Positions 1-9,247 are shown, counted from the stretch's first letter. The stretch is 53,742 nt of DNA from Alphaproteobacteria bacterium (GCA_030053915.1 JASGCT010000010.1:1-53742); one strand, 5' to 3'. Translations and numbers: made by a program. The notes: generated by a model not told the origin, from the sequence alone.

Positions 1-15
1 TTTGTTCAAAAGTAG

Positions 16-477
16 CAACCAATAGCACATAAAAAATTAAATAATATAAAAACCAAGAGCCTGTCCAGTTTTTCAAGCGGGCATCCTGCTTTATTACTAA
101 TGATAGGATTTATAGCCTATGTTCTAGCACACGCATTTTTTATATACGACCTAAAAAAATATTGGTACTTTACAATGATATTTTCGGCATTTTCACACGT
201 TTTATTCTTTTTAGGCTTCTTAAGTTTGGTATTAAGAAAATTTGATTATCATTCAAAAATTGCTCATTTTATACTAAACGCCTCTTACTGGACATATTTA
301 ATTCACGTGATTTTTATTGTTTTAACATATATGTTAATAAATAATTGGATAGAAAATATTTATATGAAATTTATATTGTTATTAATAGGTACAACCATAT
401 TATGCTTTTTAAGCTATATTTTATTAGTTAAAAATACTTTTATAGGTTATTTTTTAAATGGCAAAAAAATAAAATAA
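16..477 (+). pseudogene. C-terminal fragment of an acyltransferase-3 family membrane protein
   Basis: The reading frame is open from base 16, with the first ATG at 100, and its end resembles the last third of the two acyltransferases that follow. It shares the motif SYWTYLIH (SYWIYLIH in the neighbours) and the ending LSYxxLVKxTxI followed by a short Gly-Lys tail. It has about four hydrophobic segments. The N-terminal half, which carries the catalytic Arg/His in this family, is missing. All three forward frames contain stops within bases 13-32 (tag at 13, tag at 23, taa at 30), so the gene cannot simply continue leftward out of the window in one frame. I read it as a decayed third paralogue. 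A short functional protein starting at 100 is possible but less likely. Confidence 0.6.
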
Positions 478-505
478 ACTTTAATACATTATAAAATTTT
501 ACATT

Positions 506-1636
506 ATGAATACAAGAAATTATGCTTTAGATTATATAAGAGCTACCATGATGATTGTTATAGTTATTGCTCATGGTACTTTAAATTATATTAAAACCAA
601 ACACACTTGGGGTATTGAAAATACAGAACATCATTTAATTTTTGATATTATTTTATTTTATTTTGTATATCCTTATGTTTTACCAATATTTTTTATAATT
701 TCAGGATATTTTAGTGCCTTGCATTTACAAAAATATGGCTGGAAATCCAGCCTTGTAGAACGTATAAAAAGAATATTAATACCTTTATTAGTCTTTGCCT
801 TCATTTGTAATGCGCTTATCAATTTAGGTTTTAATTTATCCAATAGTCTCACAAATAATTATAGTAACCCATGTCATTTATTTTTGCAATACTTTAAAAG
901 TGGACAATTTCTATTTCCAATTGAAATACATCATTTATGGTTTCTTTACTACTTATTTATCATAAACATCATTTTTATGGCTATCAACCAAATAATAACT
1001 GCCTTCATTAAGAAACCATTTTTAGATAATCTTAAAAAAAAATTAAAATTAAAATGTGGTTTTTTAATGTTTATCGTCTTTGCATTATTATTTATTAGTT
1101 TTTATTTTGTATCCCATAAAGCCTATTTAATTTCACCCGATCATTGGATAATTGATTTTCCAAGCCTTTTTATCTATTCTATATTTTTTGGATTGGGTTG
1201 GGTAGTAGCTAAAACAGATTCTTTAGAAAATATCATTTCAAAAAAACCAATTCTATTGATAATTCTGTCCTTCATATTATTTGGGTGCTTTTTTGTTTTC
1301 CAATTAAAAATTAAAGCTATACTTTGGCTCATGTGTGGTTTATCAGCTTTATACTCCATTTTATTGATTTTTGGTATTATCGGTTTATTCTTTAAATATT
1401 TTAACCAATTTTCGCCTAAGCTTAATATTTTATCTCAATCATCGTATTGGATTTACTTAATTCATTTACCTATAATCATTTTTCTATTTGGATTTGTTTC
1501 CTTTATTCCGAAACTCATTTTTATCAAATTTTTAGTAGTGAGCGGTCTTACACTCTTTTTAGGGTTACTTAGCTATCGATATCTTGTAAAAGATACTTGG
1601 ATTAATACATTTCTATCAGGAAAAATAAAAAAATGA
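506..1636 (+). CDS. Acyltransferase-3 family integral membrane protein (paralogue 1)
   Basis: This 376-residue protein is very hydrophobic, with about ten membrane segments. It opens with RNYALDYIRATMMIVIVIAH, the Arg and His placed as in the acyltransferase-3 family (OafA/OpgC-like, PF01757). IFFIISGYFSALHL and SYWIYLIHLP are further family hallmarks. Such enzymes move acyl groups onto sugars, lipids or other surface molecules at the inner membrane; the acceptor here cannot be told from sequence. The gene lies between a decayed relative and an intact paralogue, all in the same direction, suggesting local tandem duplication. Full length for the family. Confidence 0.85.
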   Translation: MNTRNYALDYIRATMMIVIVIAHGTLNYIKTKHTWGIENTEHHLIFDIILFYFVYPYVLPIFFIISGYFSALHLQKYGWKSSLVERIKRILIPLLVFAFICNALINLGFNLSNSLTNNYSNPCHLFLQYFKSGQFLFPIEIHHLWFLYYLFIINIIFMAINQIITAFIKKPFLDNLKKKLKLKCGFLMFIVFALLFISFYFVSHKAYLISPDHWIIDFPSLFIYSIFFGLGWVVAKTDSLENIISKKPILLIILSFILFGCFFVFQLKIKAILWLMCGLSALYSILLIFGIIGLFFKYFNQFSPKLNILSQSSYWIYLIHLPIIIFLFGFVSFIPKLIFIKFLVVSGLTLFLGLLSYRYLVKDTWINTFLSGKIKK

Positions 1637-1784
1637 TGATGCTATGTTTTTGCAAAGAAAACACTTTATTATATTCAAATTTAAAGCTAGCTTTAAAAAT
1701 CGCTTACATTAAAAAAATAAATTACAATAATTAAATAAAATGTTATCTCTTGACATCAACATTTCTAAATAAAATTATTAAATT

Positions 1785-2906
1785 ATGAAACAAAGAAACT
1801 ATGCTTTAGATTATGTAAGGGCTACTATGATGATTGTTATAGTGATACTACATGCCACAATAAATTATATTAAAACGAAACACGCTTGGGAAATAGAAAG
1901 TAAAGAACAAAATATTGTTTTTGATTTTATTTTATTTTATTTTATTTACCCTTATGTCTTACCAATTTTTTTTATTATTTCAGGATATTTAAGTGCTTTA
2001 CATATTCAAAAATATGGCTGGAAAAATAGCCTTTTTGAACGTATAAAAAGAATTTTAGTGCCTTTTATTGTATTTGTATTCATCTGTAACGCCATAACTA
2101 ATTTAGGATTTAACTTATCTAATAGTCTTATAAGTAATTATAGCAACCCTCTTAATTTATTTTGGCAATATTTTAAAAGCGGTCAATTTTTATTTCCTAT
2201 TAAATTATATCATTTATGGTTTCTTTATTATTTATTTATTCTAAATTTAATTTTTATAGGTTTACACTTAATAATAACATCATTCGTTCCTAAAATATAT
2301 ATAGACAACTTAAAACAAAAATTTAAATTTAAATTTGTTTTTCAGATGCTTATCCTTTTTGTTTTATTATTTATTTGTTATTATTTTATAGCCCATAAAG
2401 TATTCATAGAGTCTCCTAGCCATTGGATTATCGATTTTACAAGTATTTTTACGTTTTCGATATTTTTTGGATTTGGTTGGATAGTAGCCCAAACAGATTC
2501 TTTAGAAAATATAATTTACAAAAAACCTTTTTTATTGTTAAGTTTCGCTTTAATACTATTTTTATGCTTTTTTATTTTTCGTTTAAAAATTAAAGCTAAC
2601 TTTGAACTTATGTGTATCTTAACGGCTATATATTCCATTTTATTAATTTTTGGCATCATCAGCATATTTTTTAAATATTTTAACCAATTTTCACCTAAAC
2701 TAAATTTATTATCAAAATCTTCCTATTGGATCTATTTAATTCATTTTCCTATTGTAGTTTTTCTATTTGGATTTGTTTCCTTTATTCCAAAACTCATTTT
2801 TATCAAATTCTTAGTGGTAAGCAGTGTTACACTCTTTATAGGGTTACTAAGTTATCGTTATTTAGTAAAAGATACTTGGATTAATAAATTTCTATCAGGC
2901 AAATAA
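1785..2906 (+). CDS. Acyltransferase-3 family integral membrane protein (paralogue 2)
   Basis: This 373-residue protein is a close paralogue of the gene ending at 1636. It has the same N-terminal motif (RNYALDYVRATMMIVIVILH), the same IFFIISGYLSALH block and nearly the same last 60 residues. Nucleotide similarity is highest at the two ends and lower in the middle. Function as for the neighbour: transfer of acyl groups to an unknown envelope acceptor. Its stop lies 12 bases from the stop of the convergent hydroxylase gene, leaving no room for a separate terminator. The 148 bases before the start are very AT-rich and contain no gene. Confidence 0.85.
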   Translation: MKQRNYALDYVRATMMIVIVILHATINYIKTKHAWEIESKEQNIVFDFILFYFIYPYVLPIFFIISGYLSALHIQKYGWKNSLFERIKRILVPFIVFVFICNAITNLGFNLSNSLISNYSNPLNLFWQYFKSGQFLFPIKLYHLWFLYYLFILNLIFIGLHLIITSFVPKIYIDNLKQKFKFKFVFQMLILFVLLFICYYFIAHKVFIESPSHWIIDFTSIFTFSIFFGFGWIVAQTDSLENIIYKKPFLLLSFALILFLCFFIFRLKIKANFELMCILTAIYSILLIFGIISIFFKYFNQFSPKLNLLSKSSYWIYLIHFPIVVFLFGFVSFIPKLIFIKFLVVSSVTLFIGLLSYRYLVKDTWINKFLSGK

Positions 2907-2918
2907 TTACAAAATTGC

Positions 2919-3701
2919 TTATTCTTTTCGTCGCATTGCTAATACTTTATCAAATTCGGCTTCATAATGAGGATACTCGGTTTTCATAATCCGATCCCAA
3001 AATCTAAAATATAAACCAAAATTATAGTGTGTCTTAGAATGATGTAGGTTATGGTGTACGGATGTAACACAGATTTTAAATAAAAAAGTTTTACGAAACC
3101 AGGACGGCATAATTTCGTATCCTGAATGACCATAAACGTTAAAACTAAATGCCAGAACACCAAAAACTATCAATACCGTTCTATTCATAGGAATTAAAAA
3201 TAATACAAAGGCATTAAATAATGTTAAGCAAAATACTTCAGAAAAATTAAATGATAATGACGCAAAAGGCGTAGGATTGTGTGATTTATGATGAACAACA
3301 TGAAAAAACTTAAATAAACGAGGCTTATGAAATAACCAATGCAACCAATAAAAATAAGAATCATGCAAAATTAACAAAAGTATTATAAGGGCAGGACACC
3401 ACCACATACTTAAGCCTTTTAATTCAGTAAAGCTAAAGGTATATTTTGTATAATTTACAACCGATGTATATACTAATGGCGTGGTAATTATCAAACTGAC
3501 AATAAAAGACTGATTAGAATAATAAAGTTCTCTTAAGATATCTTTTGTTTTGGGAATGTGTTTAGTTTGAACTTTATATTTTAAAAATTTAGTTTTAAAA
3601 ATTACATAAAACATCAAAAAAGGGATGCCTGCAATGATACAATATTGAACGATTTTTCCAAGATACAAATGAAAAACCCTTGTAATAAACTCGTTATTCA
3701 T
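2919..3701 (-). CDS. Fatty acid hydroxylase / sterol desaturase family membrane protein
   Basis: This 260-residue membrane protein carries the histidine clusters of the di-iron hydroxylase superfamily (PF04116): HDSYFYWLHWLFH near residue 112, then HVVHHKSHNP, then HHNLHHSKTHYNFG followed by FRFWDRIMKTEYP. These histidines hold two irons at the membrane surface and support oxygen-dependent hydroxylation or desaturation of a lipid. Several hydrophobic segments precede and separate the clusters. It is a tandem paralogue of the upstream gene (9 bases between them), so they are probably co-transcribed. The lipid substrate is unknown. Confidence 0.85.
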   Translation of the reverse strand: MNNEFITRVFHLYLGKIVQYCIIAGIPFLMFYVIFKTKFLKYKVQTKHIPKTKDILRELYYSNQSFIVSLIITTPLVYTSVVNYTKYTFSFTELKGLSMWWCPALIILLLILHDSYFYWLHWLFHKPRLFKFFHVVHHKSHNPTPFASLSFNFSEVFCLTLFNAFVLFLIPMNRTVLIVFGVLAFSFNVYGHSGYEIMPSWFRKTFLFKICVTSVHHNLHHSKTHYNFGLYFRFWDRIMKTEYPHYEAEFDKVLAMRRKE

Positions 3702-3710
3702 GTATAGATT

Positions 3711-4508
3711 TTAAGAGGTTATCTTTGCCATACGTCTGGCCTGAATTTTATCATAAAGTTCCTCATACTTTGGATATTCTGTTTTCATTAAACGATCCCA
3801 AAACCTAAAATATAAGCCAAAATTATAATGCGTTTTTGAATGATGAAGATTATGATGTGTTGATGTTACCAATATTGGAAAAAGAAAAGATTTTCGAAAA
3901 CCCAAAGGCATAATTTCGTATCCTAAATGTCCATAAGAATTACAAATAAAAGCTACAATTCCAAATATAATAATGATAGTTTCATCTAAAGGTACTAAAA
4001 ACACAATAATGATATTAAAAAACATTTGAAATATGGCTTCAGTATAACTAAAAGATAACGAAGATAGAGAGGTTGGATTATGCGATTTATGATGCACTAT
4101 ATGAAAATGTTTTAAAAAAAACGGTTTGTGAAATAACACATGCACCCAATAAAAATAAGTGTCATGTAAAATAAAAACAACTAAAAGTATTAATGGACTC
4201 CACCAGACACTAACATATTTCAAATGTGTAAAACTAAAAGTAAAAGCCGTATATTTTACAACAGGCGTAAATAATAATGGGGCAGTCATAAAAAGACTGA
4301 TAATTAACGATTGGTTAGAAAAATAAACTTCACGTATAAAATCAGACTTTTTACTATGATGCCCCTCTTGAATTTTGTTATTTTTAAACGAGTTAGGGAA
4401 AAACACGTAAAAAATTAAAAAAGGAATGCCTGCAAAGAAAAAATATTTTAAGATACTCCCTATATAAAGGTCAAGTGCACCTGTAAAAAAACTGGTATTT
4501 TCATTCAT
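3711..4508 (-). CDS. Fatty acid hydroxylase / sterol desaturase family membrane protein (paralogue)
   Basis: This 265-residue protein parallels the next gene in order and spacing of motifs: HDTYFYWVHVLFH, HIVHHKSHNPTSLSSLSF and HHNLHHSKTHYNFGLYFRFW, the three histidine clusters of the di-iron hydroxylase superfamily. It is first in a two-gene unit on the minus strand, opposite to the acyltransferase pair. The pair converges with those acyltransferases, so envelope lipid modification is a reasonable but unproven shared theme. All histidine ligands appear present, so I expect it to be active. Confidence 0.85.
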   Translation of the reverse strand: MNENTSFFTGALDLYIGSILKYFFFAGIPFLIFYVFFPNSFKNNKIQEGHHSKKSDFIREVYFSNQSLIISLFMTAPLLFTPVVKYTAFTFSFTHLKYVSVWWSPLILLVVFILHDTYFYWVHVLFHKPFFLKHFHIVHHKSHNPTSLSSLSFSYTEAIFQMFFNIIIVFLVPLDETIIIIFGIVAFICNSYGHLGYEIMPLGFRKSFLFPILVTSTHHNLHHSKTHYNFGLYFRFWDRLMKTEYPKYEELYDKIQARRMAKITS

Positions 4509-4682
4509 ATTTTATATTTTTATGTACATCTAAAAGCATAACATTTATACGTAAATGCTTTAAATCATATTTATTTTTATAGAACTTAAATATAAAATAA
4601 TAAATATAATTTAATTTTATACAATTATTGCCTTATTTATTAAAATTTTATTTTTAAATTTACTTAAAATAGGTTGATTATT

Positions 4683-5273
4683 TTAATTCGTTTTTACTAA
4701 CTTCAATGAATGAAACCCAGTGTAATTAATAGTGGTAATCGCTGTTGTAGCAGTTGCAGTAGCTAAAATTTCGATAGTCCCTCTAATAGGAAACGACTCT
4801 TCTATTTGTTTAGTAGCTGGTAAATAATTGGCTATAGAATTATCAAGATTTATAGTAGTACGGTAGTAAAGATTTAATTTAGAATCAAAAACGGTTACAC
4901 TTTCAGTTAATACACCATAAAAAATTTGATTATTAGAATAATAATTATTAGATCCTTGGTCGGTATTTTGCAAAACACTTAAACGCGATGTACCCTGTTT
5001 AACACTTAAATGATAGGTAGAATCTTTAATTGAAAGTTGATTTGTAGTACCACTTGTAATACTAAAGGTTCGAAACACATTCGCAGAATCAATTAAAAAT
5101 GTAGGCAATTGAGTTTGAGGGTCAACAAAATTAAACGTGTTAATTTGAAGACCAGTGTAATTTCCAACAATGTCAGACAAACTTGCCCCTGATGAAATGG
5201 TTGTTTCTTTGGTACACCCCAAAAAAACTAAAACAGTTGATAAAACAACGATAACTTTATAATTTTTAAACAT
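4683..5273 (-). CDS. Predicted lipoprotein of unknown function
   Basis: This 196-residue protein starts with a lipoprotein signal peptide: basic start, hydrophobic core and the lipobox VFLGC, so Cys20 should be lipidated. The mature part is rich in Thr, Ser and Asn, with alternating patterns suggesting beta strands, and has no motif I recognise. A TATCTTTG box lies 21 bases before the ATG, supporting the start and independent transcription. About 175 bases of very AT-rich DNA separate it from the upstream hydroxylase pair. Confidence 0.7.
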   Translation of the reverse strand: MFKNYKVIVVLSTVLVFLGCTKETTISSGASLSDIVGNYTGLQINTFNFVDPQTQLPTFLIDSANVFRTFSITSGTTNQLSIKDSTYHLSVKQGTSRLSVLQNTDQGSNNYYSNNQIFYGVLTESVTVFDSKLNLYYRTTINLDNSIANYLPATKQIEESFPIRGTIEILATATATTAITTINYTGFHSLKLVKTN

Positions 5274-5293
5274 AATTTTTATTTTTAATTCTG

Positions 5294-5301
5294 CAAAGAT
5301 A
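5294..5301 (-). promoter_or_regulatory. Bacteroidota -7 box (TATCTTTG) for the lipoprotein ending at 4683
   Basis: On the minus strand this reads TATCTTTG, an exact match to TAnnTTTG, 21 bases before the ATG at 5273. No clear TTG -33 element was found at the usual distance. Confidence 0.5.
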
Positions 5302-5458
5302 CAATTTTTTTTTTAAAAAAAATAAATTTTTTAAAAAATATAGTACTCATTTCATCAGTCATTTTAACGCCATCTTCATGTAATTAAAAAAGTCCATATT
5401 TTTATTATTGAACCCAATTTTTATTATATCAATGTTTCATTTTATCAAATTAATTTTG

Positions 5459-5466
5459 TATTTTTG
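5459..5466 (+). promoter_or_regulatory. Bacteroidota -7 box (TATTTTTG) for the esterase gene
   Basis: TATTTTTG matches TAnnTTTG and ends 15 bases before the ATG at 5481. The short distance implies a very short 5' untranslated region. Confidence 0.45.
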
Positions 5467-5480
5467 CATAAATATCATTC

Positions 5481-6305
5481 ATGATGAATTTATTTAATTT
5501 TAAACTTTTTGGAACCAATGGGTTCGAGAAAACAACTCAATACCTACAATCCGAACTCTTAGAACGAAAATTTACAATCGATATTTACCGTATCAATCAA
5601 ATTTATGCCGAAAACTCGGTTTATTTATTGCTGATGAACGATGGGCAAGATGGCAACGCTTTAGAAGTTTTAGATAGTTTGAATTTTTTACATAAAAAAG
5701 ACCGCTTAGCCCCTTTAATTGTGGTTGGTATTCATTGCAATGAAGATAGAATGCAAGAATATGGGACGGCTTTTTCTGCTGATTATTTAGGTAGGGGTTC
5801 AAAAGCTGGCTTGTATTCCAAATTTGTTATGGGCGAACTGATTCCCTATCTTAGGTCTTTTTTAAAAATAAAAAATTTTAAAGAGAAAGCCATTTTTGGC
5901 TGCTCTATGGGTGGTTTGAGTGCCTTAGATATCGCTTGGAACAACCCGCACGAATTTCAAAAAATAGGCATGTTTAGCCCCTCTTTATGGTGGCGAAGAA
6001 AAGCTTACGATAAAGGCTATAATGATAATACAGACAAACTCATGCTTTTACAAATTCGTTATGGAAAATACTATTCTTGGCTACGATTTTTCTTTGAATG
6101 TGGCGCCTTAGATGAAAACGCCGATAGAAACCACAATGGCGTCATCGACTCGATTGACGACTGTTTAGATATCATTAAAGAACTCAAAAAACTGGGCTAT
6201 AGTAACCAACAAATTACCTATTTAGAACTTTCAGACGGCAAGCACGACTTGCCTACCTGGAAAAAAACCTTGCCGTTATTCTTAGAATGGGGCTTTAAAA
6301 ATTAG
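5481..6305 (+). CDS. Alpha/beta hydrolase, putative esterase (YieL/Fes-like)
   Basis: This 274-residue protein lacks an obvious signal peptide and is probably cytoplasmic. The nucleophile elbow GCSMGG places the catalytic serine at about residue 142, followed by a block ending FSPSLWW that is typical of the putative esterase family (PF00756; Fes, antigen 85 and YieL relatives). The likely catalytic His is in GKHDLPTW near residue 255. An EF-hand-like stretch (DENADRNHNGVIDSIDD) lies between them and may bind calcium or simply be acidic. The substrate is unknown. The stop overlaps the stop of the convergent saccharopine dehydrogenase-like gene by four bases. Confidence 0.8.
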   Translation: MMNLFNFKLFGTNGFEKTTQYLQSELLERKFTIDIYRINQIYAENSVYLLLMNDGQDGNALEVLDSLNFLHKKDRLAPLIVVGIHCNEDRMQEYGTAFSADYLGRGSKAGLYSKFVMGELIPYLRSFLKIKNFKEKAIFGCSMGGLSALDIAWNNPHEFQKIGMFSPSLWWRRKAYDKGYNDNTDKLMLLQIRYGKYYSWLRFFFECGALDENADRNHNGVIDSIDDCLDIIKELKKLGYSNQQITYLELSDGKHDLPTWKKTLPLFLEWGFKN

Positions 6306-7627
6306 TCCTTATTCAGTATCTGAATACTTTCCTCAAAACAAATACCCATCGTTGCCAATTTTGGCAAAATTTGATTATAAAAAATAGGTAGTATTGGTAT
6401 ATGTAAGCCCGTTAACGGCAATTGATTTTTTAAATACAATTCTACCGCAATGGCTAAGGGCGTCCCAACAGTTTTTGCCATCGCCGTTTTTGTATTCGAC
6501 TCACCATCAATTTCTAAAAAAGATTTTAAATAGCATTGTTTATGTGCTAATTCGTATTCTAATTCATGAATCATCACGATTCTATCGGTATCATGGTCTT
6601 CTAAGGCTAAACGTTTTTCTAAGATGGTTTGAAATAAATCAGCATGACAACTCATCAAATTTGGCTTAAATTCAATGGGCTGTGCAACTAAAAAATCAAA
6701 CATTGTTTTTAAAATATCATTTTTAGCAACCCTTTCCCAACCGGCATATTTTTGATACATTGTTTTTAACCAAGCGTCGGCTGTACTTTCTTTGATTTGA
6801 GTTTTTTCTAATGGGTCGGTAGCGGTTAATTTTAAATTGACAACCTCTTGCCAAGCTTTACAAAAATCAGGGTGTCGGAGCGTGGTGCGTATAAAAGTAG
6901 GACAATGTTCTAAGCCATACATTGCTTCGTAACTCACTGAATCTCTATTACAATAATAAGCATACTGCTCGTTTTTTGTTGTTACCAAACCCGTATTTCT
7001 AAATATATCATGATAGTTTAATTCTTTAATAACCCCTTGCTGTCTATATTGAGCGCCTTGTTTTCCTGCCAGAACAATATTACGCGGATTCCAGCTAATT
7101 TTATAATGCCAAGGGTTATTATCAGATTTTGGAGACACTAAACCGCCACAATGCGATTTAAATGACGAAATCTTACCACCTTCAGCCTGTATGGTATCAA
7201 TAATTTTTTTAGCACTGAGGTGGTCAATACCTGGGTCTAAACCCAATTCGTACAAAAACAAAATGCCCGCTTTTTCAACATCTTGGGCTAAAGCCTGGGT
7301 TGCTTGATCGATATAAGATGCCGTAAATAAAGCTTTTTTAAATTTTAAACAAGAGTGGGCAACCAATATATGCAAAGAAGCAGGTAGCAATGAAACAACT
7401 ACTTTGGCTTTTTCAATAATCTTGTTTCGTTCTGATTCGTTTTCTATAGCCAAAGATACAGCGAAGCCTTTTTCAAAAGATTGTAATTTTTGTTGTGCTG
7501 CTTTTAAATCGGCGTCCACCACCGTTAAGTTCAAATTTAAGTCAAGACAAACATTTTTTAAATAATCAATTAGATAAATGCTTGATTTACCCGCCCCAAA
7601 AACTAAAATAGTATTTCCATGTTCCAT
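6302..7627 (-). CDS. Saccharopine dehydrogenase family NADP-binding oxidoreductase
   Basis: About 441 residues starting MEHGNTILVFGAGKSS. The Rossmann glycine motif FGAGKSS comes first, and LYELGLDPGIDHLSA is the hallmark of saccharopine dehydrogenase-like enzymes acting in lysine degradation or related reductive steps. I chose the ATG at 7627; an upstream in-frame TTG at 7642 would overlap a TACATTTG box, making it unlikely to be used. No lysine-pathway partner is adjacent, so the exact reaction stays open. Confidence 0.8.
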   Translation of the reverse strand: MEHGNTILVFGAGKSSIYLIDYLKNVCLDLNLNLTVVDADLKAAQQKLQSFEKGFAVSLAIENESERNKIIEKAKVVVSLLPASLHILVAHSCLKFKKALFTASYIDQATQALAQDVEKAGILFLYELGLDPGIDHLSAKKIIDTIQAEGGKISSFKSHCGGLVSPKSDNNPWHYKISWNPRNIVLAGKQGAQYRQQGVIKELNYHDIFRNTGLVTTKNEQYAYYCNRDSVSYEAMYGLEHCPTFIRTTLRHPDFCKAWQEVVNLKLTATDPLEKTQIKESTADAWLKTMYQKYAGWERVAKNDILKTMFDFLVAQPIEFKPNLMSCHADLFQTILEKRLALEDHDTDRIVMIHELEYELAHKQCYLKSFLEIDGESNTKTAMAKTVGTPLAIAVELYLKNQLPLTGLHIPILPIFYNQILPKLATMGICFEESIQILNKD

Positions 7628-7663
7628 AATGCAAATGTACAATAAATTTTACAAAAATTTTAA

Positions 7664-7689
7664 TTTTACAACTAAAAAATGTTGTAAAA
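7664..7689 (-). terminator. Possible weak terminator downstream of the gene ending at 7702
   Basis: TTTTACAAC and GTTGTAAAA form a perfect 9-base stem with an 8-base loop, about 13 bases after the stop of the minus-strand gene. The stem is mostly A-T and the following T run on the minus strand is broken by adenines, so termination is plausible, not strong. Confidence 0.35.
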
Positions 7690-7701
7690 AAATTAATCTC
7701 T

Positions 7702-8355
7702 TTATTTAACTTTATTAAGCCAAACGCCTAAAGACACTTGAATTACGGGTGTTACAGTTGATAGGTTTGAAGAAAAGGTATTACCATTAGTATAAGTGGT
7801 TTTGGTATATGAATTTATTAAAGCCAATCCAGTACTGACATCTAAACTAAATCTATTATTATAATTTCTTTGAATTCCCCACACAAAGGCTATAGTATTA
7901 TTAAAAGACTGACTCGATTGAACAGTTGATGGCATGGGGTCAATATTATTATCTTTCCCGGAAATATGTATGTCTAAAATTTTAAAATTATCCTGCGTAT
8001 AACTACTTTGTAGTATAGGGCTATAATAGTTTAAACTATTCATAGAAGTTCTTTTATGTTTTTTGCTTCTTTGGTTAAAGTTATAATATTTTCGGTACGA
8101 AAGGTTTAATGTGGGTGATAAATTAATTGAATAATTATCTCCTAATATTGGAAAACCGGAATATTGAGGTCTGGGATTTAATGATATGGCGCCAACGAGT
8201 GATTTAAATTTCCCTACCCTTAATTCGTAACTATATCCAAAATCTGGAAAACTAATTTTAGAAATATTGACAATATCATCTTCTGTTGCTTTTTGAGATA
8301 TGCCTGGTGCTGATACAACTATAATGCTTAAAATAATAAGAATGAATTTTTTCAT
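7702..8355 (-). CDS. Secreted protein of unknown function (tandem copy A)
   Basis: This 217-residue protein has a clear signal peptide (MKKFILIILSIIVVSAPGIS) and no lipobox cysteine. The mature part has alternating hydrophobic and polar residues, many Tyr/Asn/Ser, and ends IQVSLGVWLNKVK, which could suit a small outer membrane beta-barrel; that is inference. It is a paralogue of the gene ending at 8506, with near-identical signal peptide, the shared stretch FGYSYELRVGKFKSLVG (one residue different in copy B) and the same C-terminus. A TAACTTTG box precedes it. I do not recognise a family. Confidence 0.7.
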   Translation of the reverse strand: MKKFILIILSIIVVSAPGISQKATEDDIVNISKISFPDFGYSYELRVGKFKSLVGAISLNPRPQYSGFPILGDNYSINLSPTLNLSYRKYYNFNQRSKKHKRTSMNSLNYYSPILQSSYTQDNFKILDIHISGKDNNIDPMPSTVQSSQSFNNTIAFVWGIQRNYNNRFSLDVSTGLALINSYTKTTYTNGNTFSSNLSTVTPVIQVSLGVWLNKVK

Positions 8356-8372
8356 AAGTTTATAATAATTGG

Positions 8373-8380
8373 CAAAGTTA
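8373..8380 (-). promoter_or_regulatory. -7 box (TAACTTTG) for secreted protein copy A
   Basis: Reads TAACTTTG on the minus strand, 18 bases before the ATG at 8355. The same block, with one change (TAACTTTA), sits before copy B, so the promoter was duplicated with the gene. Confidence 0.5.
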
Positions 8381-8505
8381 ATGAAAAAATCAAAATAAAC
8401 CCTAAATTTTATTTTTATTATTTCTACTTTGTAGATGTATAATAATTTTTTAAGAAATTTTTAATTTTACAATAAAATAATCTTGAAAGTTTGGTATCAA
8501 CCTCA

Positions 8506-9219
8506 TTATTTAACTTTATTGAGCCAAACACCCAACGACACCTGAATTATAGGGGTTAAAGTTGTTCGGCTGGTTTTTTCGCTCGTGCCATCACTATAAT
8601 TTGTTTTGGTATATAAATTATTTATACCTAAGCCAGTACTAAGGTCAAAACTAAATCTATTACTATAATTTCTTTGAATACCCCACACAAAACCTATAGT
8701 ATTGATATAAGATTGTTGCGACTGAGTGTAAACATAATTGTTATCGTGAGGACCTGCATCACTTCCCCCTATTAAAGGAATATATGGAATTTGTAAATTA
8801 TCCTGAGTAAATCTACTTATTATAATAGGGCTATAATAATTTAAACTGTTCATTGCGGTTTTTAAATTTTGATTTTTCCTTTTGTTAAAATTATAATAAT
8901 TTCGATATGAAAGACTAACTGTTGGCACAAGCGTAACCAACCCACTATTTTCTAACGTAAAATTACTTCCAATTGGAGCAAAACCTGGGACTGGAGAATT
9001 ATTGTCAAGTATAAATGGGGTAGGAACCGCGATAACAGGATTCACCGCTATCTTTCCAACGAGTGATTTAAATTTCCCTACCCTTAATTCGTAACTATAC
9101 CCTAAGTCTGGAAAACTTAATCTGGAAATATTGACAATATCATCATGAATTTCTTTTTGAGATATGCCTGGTGCTGATGCAACTAAAATGGTTAAAATAA
9201 TAAGAATGAATTTTTTCAT
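8506..9219 (-). CDS. Secreted protein of unknown function (tandem copy B)
   Basis: About 237 residues from the ATG at 9219, which begins the signal peptide MKKFILIILTILVASAPGIS and matches the start of copy A. The frame is open further upstream (to 9258), but that extension would run through the promoter-like box. Compared with copy A it carries an insertion in the first third (around residues 45-70) and differs in the middle, while the ends are nearly identical. Possibly a small beta-barrel outer membrane protein; no recognised family. Confidence 0.7.
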   Translation of the reverse strand: MKKFILIILTILVASAPGISQKEIHDDIVNISRLSFPDLGYSYELRVGKFKSLVGKIAVNPVIAVPTPFILDNNSPVPGFAPIGSNFTLENSGLVTLVPTVSLSYRNYYNFNKRKNQNLKTAMNSLNYYSPIIISRFTQDNLQIPYIPLIGGSDAGPHDNNYVYTQSQQSYINTIGFVWGIQRNYSNRFSFDLSTGLGINNLYTKTNYSDGTSEKTSRTTLTPIIQVSLGVWLNKVK

Positions 9220-9239
9220 AAGTTTATAATGGTTTTTGG

Positions 9240-9247
9240 TAAAGTTA
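9240..9247 (-). promoter_or_regulatory. -7-like box (TAACTTTA) for secreted protein copy B
   Basis: Reads TAACTTTA on the minus strand, one base off TAnnTTTG, 20 bases before the ATG at 9219 and in the same relative place as the box of copy A. Confidence 0.35.
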
